Position numbers and translations under genes: made by a program. Under the pieces are notes generated by a model. That model made no database searches. It was given only the letters and a program-made list of their open reading frames with translations, and was not told where the DNA came from. From positions 1 through 41,183 of the forward strand of contig VBKL01000063.1 in assembly GCA_005879805.1 (NCBI GenBank): DNA of 41,183 nt. Reading direction: 5' to 3'. The DNA comes from Deltaproteobacteria bacterium. GTDB taxonomy: Bacteria > Myxococcota > Myxococcia > Myxococcales > 40CM-4-68-19. Within the stretch, counting starts at the first letter, position 1. Each line of letters starts with the position of its first letter. Positions 32,769 to 41,183 of the stretch are shown here, piece by piece.

Positions 32769-34359
32769 ATGATTGGAATGGTTGACGCGATCGCCGCCTG
32801 CGAAGGCGTGCACGACCGGGGCTTCACATTCGTAAACGGGAAGGGTCCGGGGGCGGACCTGGTCCTCAGTTTCCACGAGCTTGGCATCGAGATCCGCCGC
32901 CGCGCCGCCCACCTGCGAGCGCTCGGGCTCCACAAGGGCGACCGGGTCGCGCTGGTGGTCCCCGGTCGGACGGATCCCGTCGATCGAGAAGATGGTCGAG
33001 GTGAAGGATCTCGCGCTTCCAGCGCCCGCGGGCGCGAGCGACGAGCGGGCGCCGATCGATGATCCCGACCTGGCCTTCCTGCAATTCACCTCCGGCTCGA
33101 CCGCCGCGCCCAAGGGCGTGATGGTCACGCACGGGAACCTGAAGGCGAACTGCAACGCCATCCTCTACGATGGAATCCAGGCCAAGACGCCCTGCGACGA
33201 CGTGGCGGTCTCGTGGCTGCCGCTCTACCACGACATGGGTCTCATCGGCTGCGTGCTCTGCCCGCTCGTCGCGAAGATGCCCGCCGCGTACATCCCGACG
33301 CTCGCCTTCATCAAGAACGCCACGCTCTGGCTGGAGACGATCCACAAGCACCGCGCCTCGCTCACCTTCGCGCCCAACTTCGCCTACGCGCTCGTCACCA
33401 AGCGCGCCAAGCCGGAGCAGATCGCGCGCTGGGACCTCTCCCGGATGCGCGCGTTCGGATGCGGGGCGGAGCCGATCAATCCCGACGTGATGCGCGCGTT
33501 CGTGCAGGCCTTCGCGCCGGCGGGAGTGCGCTCGGAGGCGCTGCTTCCCGCCTACGGCATGGCGGAGGCGACGCTCGCCATGGCGTTCCTCGGCATTCGC
33601 GAGCCGCTCCGCACCGACCGCATCGACGCCTCCGCCTATCACGGCGAGCAAAAGGCAAAGCCGATCTCCAACGGCGCAAACGCGCTGGAAGTCGTCTGCT
33701 GCGGGCGTCCCTTCCCGAAGCACGAGCTTTCCATCCAGGACGAGACCGGCTGCAAGCTCGCCGACCGCGAGGTGGGCGAGATCTGCTTCCGCGGCCCCTC
33801 GGTCGCCGCGGGCTATTTCCGGAACGAAGAGGCGACCCGCGCCGCCGGCATGGGGACCAACGGTGGATGGCTGCGGACCGGCGACCTCGGCTACATGGTC
33901 GACGGCGAGATCTACGTCTCCGGACGACTCAAGGACATCCTCATCGTCAACGGCCGCAACTACTACCCGCAGGCGATCGAGTGGCTCCTCGACGATCTCC
34001 CAGGGCTCCGCAAGGGCTCGACCATCGTCTTCTCGCGGCCGGGCAAGTCCTCGGAAGAGGTGGTGGTCGCGACCGAAACGCGGGAGACGGATCTCCCCTC
34101 CTTGCGCGCCGCCATCGTCGCCAAGGTGAACGACGAGATGCAGCTTGCGGTCGCGGACGTCGCCTTCGTCGCGCCCGGGGCGCTGCCCAAGACGTCTTCC
34201 GGTAAGCTGCAACGCCGCAAGACCCGCGACCTCTACCTTGCGGGGAAGCTCGTCAAGTCGGGTACCCGTCCTTCGGGAACGCGCCTCCTCGCGGCCCGCC
34301 ACGCCGCGGTGGCGCTGGTCGGACGCGCGCGCCACATCGCTCGCGGCTGGTTCCGGTAA
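32769..34359 (+). pseudogene. Fatty-acyl-AMP ligase (FAAL), internal deletion with frameshift
   Basis: Two frames are needed. From ATG 32769 (or 32778) come 66 good residues: VHDRGFTFVNG, IRRRAAHLRALGLHKGDRVA and LVVP. Near 32965 the frame changes and the protein resumes with IPSIEKMVEVKDL, DDPDLAFLQFTSGSTAAPKG (AMP-binding P-loop), WLPLYHDMGLIGCVLCPL, FAPNFAYALVTKRAKPEQIA, GCGAEPINPDVM, LLPAYGMAEATLAMAF, GEICFRGPSVAAGY, WLRTGDLGYMVDGEIYVSGR and LKDILIVNGRNYYPQAIE, with the acyl-adenylate Lys in TSSGKLQRRKTR. Homologues have 60-70 additional residues between the two parts (the segment with FVLSFFGAVLAG-like sequence). The YHDMGLIG and NGRNYYPQ elements point to FAAL rather than acyl-CoA ligase: it would activate a fatty acid as acyl-AMP and load it on the downstream ACP. 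Confidence 0.82.
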
Positions 34360-34424
34360 GCGGAGGAGCGGGCTTTGCCTGCGACGGGCGGAGGCCGCAG
34401 GCCGGAGCATAGGAGTCAACCAAG

Positions 34425-34679
34425 ATGATCGACGTCGTCAAGCTCTTCAAGGAAGCCGCGCTCGAGGTCGACAACCGGAAGCTGGACGAGGTGAGCTCGA
34501 CCTCGATCATCTCGCAGCTCGGCATGGACTCCGTCGCGCAGATGGAGCTGGTGAGCTGGTTCGAGGAGCGCCTGCGCGTGCGCATCCCCGACGAGGAGCT
34601 GCAGAAGATCCGCACCATCAGCGATCTGCGCGACGTGCTCGCGCGCCTCTTGCCGCCCGGGACGCAGATCGCCGCTTAG
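34425..34679 (+). CDS. Stand-alone acyl carrier protein
   Basis: 84 residues with AGGAG 9 nt upstream. The phosphopantetheine site is LGMDSVAQME, with Ser36 as attachment point, in the correct place between helix I (MIDVVKLFKEAALEV) and helix II. The sequence is acidic, as ACPs are. It follows the FAAL by 65 bp on the same strand and precedes a PKS, so it is the natural acceptor of the FAAL-activated fatty acid. The four-base 3' overlap with the convergent epimerase (TTAG shared at 34676-34679) leaves no room for a terminator. Confidence 0.92.
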   Translation: MIDVVKLFKEAALEVDNRKLDEVSSTSIISQLGMDSVAQMELVSWFEERLRVRIPDEELQKIRTISDLRDVLARLLPPGTQIAA

Positions 34680-35665
34680 AGCCAGCCGGCGCTCCGGTAC
34701 CACTCGACGGCCTCGGCGACTCCCTGCGCCCAGCGGACCCGCGGCGACCATCCCAGCTCCTCGCGGGCGCCCCGTCCCTCGCAGACCCAGTGGCGCTGGC
34801 GAAGCTCGCGCACCTTGTCGAGCGTGAGCATCTGCGCCGTATTGGTGACCTTCCCGTAGAGCTGCGTCGCGGCCGCCGCGGCCTTGATCACGCCGATCGG
34901 CAACCCGAAGCGCACGAAGGCGCGCTTGCCGATCGCCTTCTCGATGGCGTCCAGGGCTTCGCGCCAGACGAGGACCTCGCCATCCTCGACGAAGTAGGCG
35001 CGGCCGCTCGGGACACCGTCGCTCGTCGCGGCGCGGATGCAGGCGGCGGCGCAGTCGGCGCCGTACACGACGCTCAGCGTGTTGCGGCCGTCGCCGGTCA
35101 TGGGGAGCACACCGTTCTTCACCGAGGTGAAGAAGGCCAGGGTCTCCTTGTCGCGGGGACCGTAGATGAGGGGGGGCCGGATCACGGTCACTGGAACGCG
35201 GTCCTTCGCGGCGAGCACCGCCTGCTCCGCGGCGAGCTTGCTGCGCCCGTAATGAGTCACGGGCCGCGGCGTGGCGTCGTCCGGAACCGGCTTGCCGTCA
35301 TCGCTCGGCCCGACCGCCGCGAGCGAGGAGACATAGACGAACCGGCGCAGGCCGGGGGCGTGCGCCTCGGCGGCGGCGAGGAGGTTCTTGGTCCCCTCCG
35401 TGTTGACCGCAAAGAACTCCGCGGAATTACGCGCCTTCACGAGGCCCGCAACATGGATGACGGCGTCCACGCCGCGCATGGCGGCGTCGAGCGAGGCACG
35501 GTCCTCGATGGCGCCCGGGGCAAATTCAACCCCTGGTAATTTTTCGAGAATCTTCTTGTCGGAGCGCGGCCTGACCAGCGCCCGCACGGTATGGCCCCCC
35601 TCAGAGAGGCCCTCCGCCACATACGAGCCGAGAAAGCCCGATCCTCCGGTCACGAGCACCCGCAC
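34676..35665 (-). CDS. NAD-dependent epimerase/reductase (extended SDR)
   Basis: 329 residues from GTG 35665. The nucleotide-binding motif VLVTGGSGFLGSYVAEGL begins at the N-terminus, and the GLVKARNSAEFFAVNTEGTK and catalytic Y-x3-K in HYGRSKLAAEQA follow (Ser in VYVSSLAAVG). The order fits the extended SDR group that includes NDP-sugar epimerases, dihydroflavonol reductases and 3beta-hydroxysteroid dehydrogenases. GVDAVIHVAG and VIRPPLIYGPRDKETL are closest to the 3beta-HSD/ketoreductase side. It is transcribed divergently from the PKS with 165 bp between the start codons. In this setting it may reduce or isomerise a keto group of the polyketide or lipid product, but its position on the opposite strand makes that only an inference. 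Confidence 0.88.
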   Translation of the reverse strand: MRVLVTGGSGFLGSYVAEGLSEGGHTVRALVRPRSDKKILEKLPGVEFAPGAIEDRASLDAAMRGVDAVIHVAGLVKARNSAEFFAVNTEGTKNLLAAAEAHAPGLRRFVYVSSLAAVGPSDDGKPVPDDATPRPVTHYGRSKLAAEQAVLAAKDRVPVTVIRPPLIYGPRDKETLAFFTSVKNGVLPMTGDGRNTLSVVYGADCAAACIRAATSDGVPSGRAYFVEDGEVLVWREALDAIEKAIGKRAFVRFGLPIGVIKAAAAATQLYGKVTNTAQMLTLDKVRELRQRHWVCEGRGAREELGWSPRVRWAQGVAEAVEWYRSAGWL

Positions 35666-35753
35666 GGCGCGCACTGTAACCGACCGATCCCGCGAACCGT
35701 GGCCGAAAGCGAATCCTCCAGGTCCCATAGGGTTCCAAACAACCGTCCGAACC

Positions 35754-35783
35754 TTGACGTAAGGCGGCAAACGGGCCTAATCA
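35754..35783 (+). promoter_or_regulatory. Candidate sigma-70-type promoter for the PKS gene
   Basis: TTGACG (35754-35759), an 18-bp spacer and TAATCA (35778-35783). It lies 47 bp before the proposed PKS start at 35831. No other good -35/-10 pair was seen in the 165-bp divergent region. Confidence 0.45.
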
Positions 35784-35830
35784 GCCCGCGCAGCCGCTCC
35801 CCTGGCCCGAAAACGCGGAGGCCCGAACCG

Positions 35831-38800
35831 TTGGACGTCGCGATCGTCGGACTGGGCTGCAGGTTCCCTCAGGCTCGCGATCCGGTGTCCTTCTGGGACC
35901 TCGTCCGGGACGGCCGCCTGGCCTTCACGGAGGTTCCCGCCTCGCGCTGGAACCACGCCCGCCTCTTCCACGACACATCGCTGCGGATTCCCGACAAGGC
36001 CTACATCGCGCGTGGGGCCTATCTGCCCGAGGAAGACATCCGCGAATTCGGGGCGCTCCATTATGGAATCGCGCCCCGGCGCGTCCAGGTTACCGACCCC
36101 CAGCACCGGCTCTTTCTCGACATCGTTCGCGCCGCCATCCAGGACGCCGGCTGGGAGCGGAAAGGGTTTCCGAAGGAGCGGGCCGGCGTCTACGTCGGCG
36201 CGAGCGTCAGTGAATTCAAGGAGATCCTGCTCGCCCGCGTCCGGGCGACGCAGCTCCTCGACGGGCAGTTCGGCCGGCGCGTCGACGGGACGCTCGCGCA
36301 GGAGCTGGAAGCGCTGTCCGAGGACACGGTCGCCATGCGGGCGTTCACCATGCCCGGCGTCCTCCTCAACCTGAACGCCGCCATCGTCTCGCAAACCTTC
36401 GACCTGGGCGGGCCGTCGCTGTCCATCGATGCGGCCTGCTCGTCCGCCCTCGTCGCGGTGCACCAGGCCGTGCAAGGGCTCCGCACGGGCCAGATCGACG
36501 TCGCCTTCGCGGGCGGCGTCTACCTGAACTTCCTCCCCGACAACCTCATCGCCTTTTCGCGCATCGGGGCCATCTCCCGATCGGGCGAATGCCGGCCGTT
36601 CGACGCCTCCGCCGACGGGTTCGTCATGGGTGAAGGCGCCGGCGTCGTCGTCCTCAAGCGGCGGGAGGACGCCGAGAAGGACGGCGACCGCATCTACGCG
36701 CTCATCCGCGGGATCGCTTGCAACAACGACGGCAAGAGCGAAGGTCCGATGACGCCGCGCCGCGAGGGACAGCTCGAAGCGCTGCGGGCCGCGTATCGCG
36801 ACGCTGCCGTGGCGCCGGACAGCATCGGTTACGTCGAGGCGCACGGCACCGCCACCACCGTCGGCGACATTGTCGAAGTGTCGGCGCTCGACGCGCTCTA
36901 TCGCGAGCAGGGCTGGACGCCGGAGCGGAGCGGAAGGACGGCGCTCGGCAGCATCAAGGCCAATTTCGGGCACACCATGTCGGCCGCCGGCGCCGCGGGC
37001 CTCATCAAGGCGGCCCTCTCGATTCATCGGGGAGTCCTCGCCCCGCAGCCCTCCATCTCCGAGCAGAACCCGAAGCTCGGGCTCGACAGCGGCCCATTCT
37101 TCCTGGCCCGCGAAGCGCGGCCCTGGGAATCCGCCGGACCGCGGCGTGCAGGCGTGAGCTCCTTCGGCTTCGGCGGCACCAACGTGCACGTGGTCCTCGA
37201 GGAGGCGCCGCCCCCGCGGCGCGCGCGCACACGGGCTCCGGGGGCGCGACACCGCGCCGAACTGTTCCTCGTTTCCGCGCCGACGCCCGCGCTCGTGGCC
37301 CGGCATGCACGCGAGCTCTGCGCTGCGCTCGACGGAGACCTCGCGTCGATCGCGCGAACGCTCGCCTCTCGCACGCCTGGGAACGCCCGCCTGGCGGTGA
37401 TCGCCGATTCGGCGCCAACCCTCCGGGAGAAGCTCGGCATCGCTGCGCAGGCCATCGAGGCGGGGACCGCGGGCAAAGGTCCCGTCCAGCTCGCACCAGG
37501 CTGTCTCTTCGGGCAGGGTCCCTTTCCGGAAGCGAAGATCGCCCTGCTCTTCGCCGGACAAGGCGCGCAGCGGGTCGGCCTGCTGCGCGAGGCCTACGAC
37601 GAGATTCCCACCTTCCGCGAGGCTCTCGACCGGCTCGACGAGGCGCTCGGGCCAGAGGTGCACGAGCGTATCGGCGGCACCCTGAGGTCGTTCCTCCATC
37701 CGGCGGCGAAGACGCCGGAGGCCGAGGCGAGGCTCACCGAGACGCAGGTGTGCCAGCCGGCGATGGCCGCGGTGGCCCTGGCGCTGCACGCCTTCCTTGG
37801 CAAGCTCGGCGTTCGCGGAGACGTCTTCCTCGGCCACAGCCTCGGCGAGTTCGCGGCGGCCGCGGCGGCGGGGATGATGTCTCCCGAGGACTGCGTGAGG
37901 CTCGTCGCCGCTCGCGGGCTCGCCATGATGGCGCTGCCCCTCGCGGATCGCGGCGCGATGTTGAGCGCGGCAACTGACGTAGAGACCGCGCGGGAGGCGG
38001 CGCGCGCCGCTTCCGCGCACGGCACGGTGGTGGTCGCGAACGTCAATCATCCCGGCCAGACGGTGCTCTCCGGCGAGACTCTCGCGCTCCGCGCCGCCGC
38101 ACAGTGGCTGGAAGGGCGAAGCATCGCCGTCACCTGGCTCGACGTCTCCCACGCCTTCCACTCGCCGCTCGTCGCCGGCATCGCGGACACGATGCGCGGG
38201 ATCGCCTCCGCCTTGCCGCTGCGGCAGCCTCCGGGAGCGGTGCTGAGCGCCGCGAAGGCTCTGCCGTACCCCGCGGATCCCGAAGAGGTCCGGCAGATCT
38301 TCGTCGAGCACGCTACCGCTCCGGTCGATTTCGTCTCCACGCTGCGCGCGGCAGCGGGGCTCGGCGCTCGCCTGTTCGTGCAGGTGGGAGCGGGCAGCGT
38401 GGTGGCCTCGTTCGCGAAGGCCACCCTTCCTGCCCGGGAGCGGCCGGTCTGCGTCTCGCTCGCGAGCCGCGAGGAGGACGGGCTTGCCACCCTCGCCACG
38501 GCGGTCGGTTCACTCTGGACGGCGGGCGTTCCCCTCGAGCCGCTCGCGCTCTTCGAAGGGCGCGAGGCCGGTCTCGCCACCTTGCCCCCCGCGCCCATCG
38601 AGACTCAATCCTACTGGCCCATCGAGCGGACGGAGCGATCGGCGCAGCCGATCCGGGCCGCCGCCACAGGAGAATCCATGCCCGCGAAGGACCAGGACGG
38701 CGTCGTCGCCCTCTTCCGGGAGCAGGTCGAAGTCCTCCACGCGCACGCGCGCATCCTGGAACAACAGGCGGCAGCGCTCGCGGGACGCGGCATCAAGGTC

Positions 38801-41183
38801 CCCGTCACAGAAGCGGTGAACGCGCCCGCTCCGGTCGTGCCGCTGCGCGCCGCGCCCCTGCCCGTGGAGCCGAGCCGCGCCCAGGAGGAGAGCCCGGCTC
38901 TGGTTCCGCCGCCGCGCGTGCGCTTCGACGAAGTTGCCGAGCGGGTCCTCGCCTCCGTCTCGCGGATCAGCGCGTTTCCCGCGGGCACGCTGAAGACGTC
39001 GCAAACGCTGGGGAGCGAGCTGGGATTCGACTCGCTCATGACGGTCGAGCTGGACGCGGATCTCCAGAAGTCGTGGCCGGGTCTCGGGAGCCTGCCGCGG
39101 AACCTGCTCGGGCCTTCGACCACCATCGCCGACGTCATCGATCACGTGAAGAGCGCGCTCGCCGCCCCGGGCTTCGCCACGCCCTCGCCCTTGTCCGCCG
39201 CCCTCGGCGCGGTCGCGCAGGCGGGTCCCGATCTGTTCCGGTTCTCGCCGGCCGCGATCGAGTCGCCGCTTCCGGACCGCGCCCCGGCCGAGGATCCGCT
39301 GCCCGCCGCGCTTCTCTTGACCCGCGATGGGCACGGGATCGCGGAGGCGCTGGCCCGCGACCTCTCCTCCTCGGGACATTCGGTGGTCGTCGCCGATCTG
39401 TCTTCCGTTCCGTCCGCGCCACGAGCCGCGCCCGATCTGGGTCCCCGGGCCTGGATCTGCGCAGGGAACGATGCATCCGCGCTGATCGCCGAAGCGGCGC
39501 GGGTTGCCGGGCCGATCGGCGGAATCGTTCATCTCGCGGCGCTGGTGCCGGGACCCCGTCTTGATTCGGCGGATCCGCAGGGCTGGGAGCCGCTCCTCTG
39601 GTCGCAGCGCCTCGCGCGCGCGCAGGATCCGTCGGCCGGAGGACTCTTCGTCGCCGTCACCGCCCAGGACGGCAAGCTCGGCCTCGCCTCCGGAACGATG
39701 CTCGGCGCCGCCATCGCCGGACATGCCAAGGCGCTCGCCCGGGAGCGTCCGGACGAGGTGGTCAAGGCGGTCGACGTGCGCCTCGAGGACGGCGCGGCCG
39801 CGATCGCGCGGGCCCTTGCCCGCGAGCTTCGCTCCGGCAACGCCGCGCCCGAGGTTGGCATCGCCGGCGGCGTCCGCTACGAGCCCGATCTCGACCCGGC
39901 CGCGTCCGCCGAAGAGATCACCTTCGATCCGAGCGATGTCGTCCTCGTTACCGGCGGGGGCCGCGGCGTCGGCGCGAAGCTCGCGGTCGCGCTGGCCCGC
40001 TCGCATGCCGCCTTCGTCCTCTGCGGGCGCTCGGCCCGGGACAGCCGCGTCGACGAGACGGTGCGGGCGATCGAGGCCGCGGGAGGCCGCGCGCTGTACG
40101 TGCAATGGGACGCGACGCGCGACGCGGGCGGCGCGCTCGACGAGGCGCGCAAGGAACTGGGACCCTTCACCGCGCTCGTTCACGCCGCCGGTATCGCCGA
40201 GGATGGGCCCGCGGCCGGCAAGGACGACGCAGCGATGTTGCGCGTTCTCGGGCCGAAGATCCTCGGCCTTTCCAACGCGCTCAACGCCACTTCACACGAT
40301 CCGATCCGCGCCGTCGTCCTGGTCGGCTCCTGGGCGGGCCGCTTCGGAAACGCGGGACAGGTCGACTACTCCGCGGCCAACGCGGCCCTCTCTCGCGCCG
40401 CCTCGCTCCTGCCTCAGCTCCGCCCGGGCCTGCGCGCTCTGTCGCTCGAGCTTCCGCCCTGGGACGGGACGGCGATGGTGGAGCGCATTCCGGCCTTCGC
40501 CCGCGCCTCGCTCGTCGAACAGGGAGTTCCCTTCCTCGACGATGCCGCGGGCGAGCGCGCCTTCCTCGACGCCCTTCGCGCAGGGGCGGCAGGTCCCGTG
40601 CTGCTCGCGCAGAAGCGACCCTCGCGCCGGCTCGCGTACCAGTCGCGCCTCGCGCTCTCGCGATCGGCGCAGCCGTACCTCGAGGATCACCAGCTTGCCG
40701 GCCAGCCCGTCCTGCCGCTCGCAATGGCGCTCGATCTGATGGCCACTGCGGTCGTCGACGCGACCGGTTCGCCGGGAGCGCCGATCGTGGTGCGCGACTT
40801 CCAGCTCCGCGAACCGATCCGCATCCCGGATGCCGCAGAGCTGAAGCTGACCGCCTCGGGCGAGGCGGGACGCGAGCTGCACGTCGGACTGTTCGCGCAC
40901 CGCGCCGGCGAGGGCCGCACCTTCGCGAGACGGCCGAGCTACGCGGGATACGTCACGGCGGGAGGCGATCCGGCCCCTGCCCTCGCGGCCGCCCGGCCCG
41001 CTCCGCAGGCCTCCGCCGCTCCGCAGCTTCCCATCGCGCTCGGGGAGTTCTATGCCTCCTACACCTTCCACGGTCCGCGCATGCGGGCGGTGCAATCGAT
41101 CGAGCAGCTCTCCCCGACAGGCATCGTCGGCTGGGTGAAGACGAGCGTGCCGGGCGATCTGGTCCGCACTCCTTCGCGGGAAG
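35831..41183 (+). CDS. Iterative-type modular PKS, KS-AT-ACP-KR-DH (partial, runs off right edge)
   Basis: The frame is open from TTG 35831 (GGAGG 9 nt upstream) to the window end, 1784 codons so far. Domains in order: KS ~1-460 with active-site Cys203 in DAACSSALVA, His338 in EAHGTAT and His381 in KANFGHT; AT ~570-860 with Ser670 in GHSLGEF and the HAFH motif at 774-777, which predicts malonyl-CoA; a charged linker; one ACP with Ser1068 in LGFDSLMTVEL; a KR with VLVTGGGRGVG near 1372-1382 and Tyr1513 in DYSAANAAL; then the start of a DH hot-dog fold with His1620 in EDHQLAGQPVLP (H-x3-G-x4-P intact). KS-AT-ACP-KR-DH is the layout of PfaA- and HglE-like iterative synthases that make long, partly reduced acyl chains, not of assembly-line modules. 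Together with the FAAL and ACP it points to extension of a fatty acid starter. The product is unknown; the 3' end and later domains are outside the window. Confidence 0.93.
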   Translation, partial: MDVAIVGLGCRFPQARDPVSFWDLVRDGRLAFTEVPASRWNHARLFHDTSLRIPDKAYIARGAYLPEEDIREFGALHYGIAPRRVQVTDPQHRLFLDIVRAAIQDAGWERKGFPKERAGVYVGASVSEFKEILLARVRATQLLDGQFGRRVDGTLAQELEALSEDTVAMRAFTMPGVLLNLNAAIVSQTFDLGGPSLSIDAACSSALVAVHQAVQGLRTGQIDVAFAGGVYLNFLPDNLIAFSRIGAISRSGECRPFDASADGFVMGEGAGVVVLKRREDAEKDGDRIYALIRGIACNNDGKSEGPMTPRREGQLEALRAAYRDAAVAPDSIGYVEAHGTATTVGDIVEVSALDALYREQGWTPERSGRTALGSIKANFGHTMSAAGAAGLIKAALSIHRGVLAPQPSISEQNPKLGLDSGPFFLAREARPWESAGPRRAGVSSFGFGGTNVHVVLEEAPPPRRARTRAPGARHRAELFLVSAPTPALVARHARELCAALDGDLASIARTLASRTPGNARLAVIADSAPTLREKLGIAAQAIEAGTAGKGPVQLAPGCLFGQGPFPEAKIALLFAGQGAQRVGLLREAYDEIPTFREALDRLDEALGPEVHERIGGTLRSFLHPAAKTPEAEARLTETQVCQPAMAAVALALHAFLGKLGVRGDVFLGHSLGEFAAAAAAGMMSPEDCVRLVAARGLAMMALPLADRGAMLSAATDVETAREAARAASAHGTVVVANVNHPGQTVLSGETLALRAAAQWLEGRSIAVTWLDVSHAFHSPLVAGIADTMRGIASALPLRQPPGAVLSAAKALPYPADPEEVRQIFVEHATAPVDFVSTLRAAAGLGARLFVQVGAGSVVASFAKATLPARERPVCVSLASREEDGLATLATAVGSLWTAGVPLEPLALFEGREAGLATLPPAPIETQSYWPIERTERSAQPIRAAATGESMPAKDQDGVVALFREQVEVLHAHARILEQQAAALAGRGIKVPVTEAVNAPAPVVPLRAAPLPVEPSRAQEESPALVPPPRVRFDEVAERVLASVSRISAFPAGTLKTSQTLGSELGFDSLMTVELDADLQKSWPGLGSLPRNLLGPSTTIADVIDHVKSALAAPGFATPSPLSAALGAVAQAGPDLFRFSPAAIESPLPDRAPAEDPLPAALLLTRDGHGIAEALARDLSSSGHSVVVADLSSVPSAPRAAPDLGPRAWICAGNDASALIAEAARVAGPIGGIVHLAALVPGPRLDSADPQGWEPLLWSQRLARAQDPSAGGLFVAVTAQDGKLGLASGTMLGAAIAGHAKALARERPDEVVKAVDVRLEDGAAAIARALARELRSGNAAPEVGIAGGVRYEPDLDPAASAEEITFDPSDVVLVTGGGRGVGAKLAVALARSHAAFVLCGRSARDSRVDETVRAIEAAGGRALYVQWDATRDAGGALDEARKELGPFTALVHAAGIAEDGPAAGKDDAAMLRVLGPKILGLSNALNATSHDPIRAVVLVGSWAGRFGNAGQVDYSAANAALSRAASLLPQLRPGLRALSLELPPWDGTAMVERIPAFARASLVEQGVPFLDDAAGERAFLDALRAGAAGPVLLAQKRPSRRLAYQSRLALSRSAQPYLEDHQLAGQPVLPLAMALDLMATAVVDATGSPGAPIVVRDFQLREPIRIPDAAELKLTASGEAGRELHVGLFAHRAGEGRTFARRPSYAGYVTAGGDPAPALAAARPAPQASAAPQLPIALGEFYASYTFHGPRMRAVQSIEQLSPTGIVGWVKTSVPGDLVRTPSRE

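Noticed and set aside
35831..41183. Calling the PKS gene pfaA
   Set aside because: Domain order agrees, but there is one ACP instead of the usual tandem array and no PfaB, PfaC or PfaD gene in the window, so a gene symbol is not justified.
1..41183. CRISPR arrays, transposases, phage genes, integrases
   Set aside because: No regularly spaced repeats and no matching protein motifs were seen on either strand.

Overview
GC-rich (roughly two thirds G+C by eye), gene-dense bacterial DNA that reads like a chromosome segment from a member of the Myxococcota. The pointers are a C-terminal MYXO-CTERM-type sorting tail (Cys-Ser patch, hydrophobic segment, Arg cluster) on a secreted lyase, several Cys-rich lipoproteins, a large FG-GAP lipoprotein, frequent GTG/TTG starts with 4-nt start/stop overlaps, and a KS-AT-ACP-KR-DH megasynthase. 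No phage, IS element, CRISPR array or plasmid function was seen.

Layout. 1-7.9 kb, minus strand: a YcaO-domain protein running off the left edge, tRNA-Arg(CCG), a small membrane protein, an EVE-domain protein, a PQQ sugar-dehydrogenase-like protein, a DUF1501/DUF1800 pair, and the lipid II flippase MurJ. 7.9-12.7 kb, minus: a UUCG-loop terminator, a MYXO-CTERM heparin-lyase-like enzyme behind an unusually hairpin-rich 397-bp non-coding stretch, a SAM methyltransferase and an FG-GAP lipoprotein. 12.9-19.3 kb, plus: a complete TetR-adaptor-RND-TolC efflux operon behind three evenly spaced palindromic operators. 19.3-26.0 kb, minus: a HEAT-like secreted protein and a metzincin lipoprotein, then a four-gene operon of di-heme oxidoreductase, TPR-like protein, SBP56/methanethiol-oxidase family protein and a His-rich membrane protein. 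26.3-32.7 kb, mostly plus: glycosyltransferase, MFS exporter, GNAT, Nudix (minus), HAD hydrolase, amidohydrolase (minus), rhomboid protease and a small lipoprotein. 32.8-41.2 kb: fatty-acyl-AMP ligase, stand-alone ACP, NAD-dependent epimerase/reductase (minus) and a large iterative-type PKS that runs off the right edge.

Two things stand out. First, the FAAL + ACP + KS-AT-ACP-KR-DH set looks like a lipid-like polyketide locus in which a fatty acid is activated, parked on an ACP and extended by an iterative synthase; the product is unknown. Second, several genes with good family matches are missing an internal or terminal block exactly where the reading frame or strand changes: the PQQ enzyme 3' end, the DUF1800 N-terminus, a segment of the di-heme enzyme, the 3' ends of the convergent GNAT/Nudix pair, and about 60-70 codons of the FAAL. 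The tRNA/YcaO junction may be another. This is either recent gene decay by short deletions or collapsed sequence in an assembly, and it must be settled before the PKS locus or the efflux neighbourhood is interpreted functionally.
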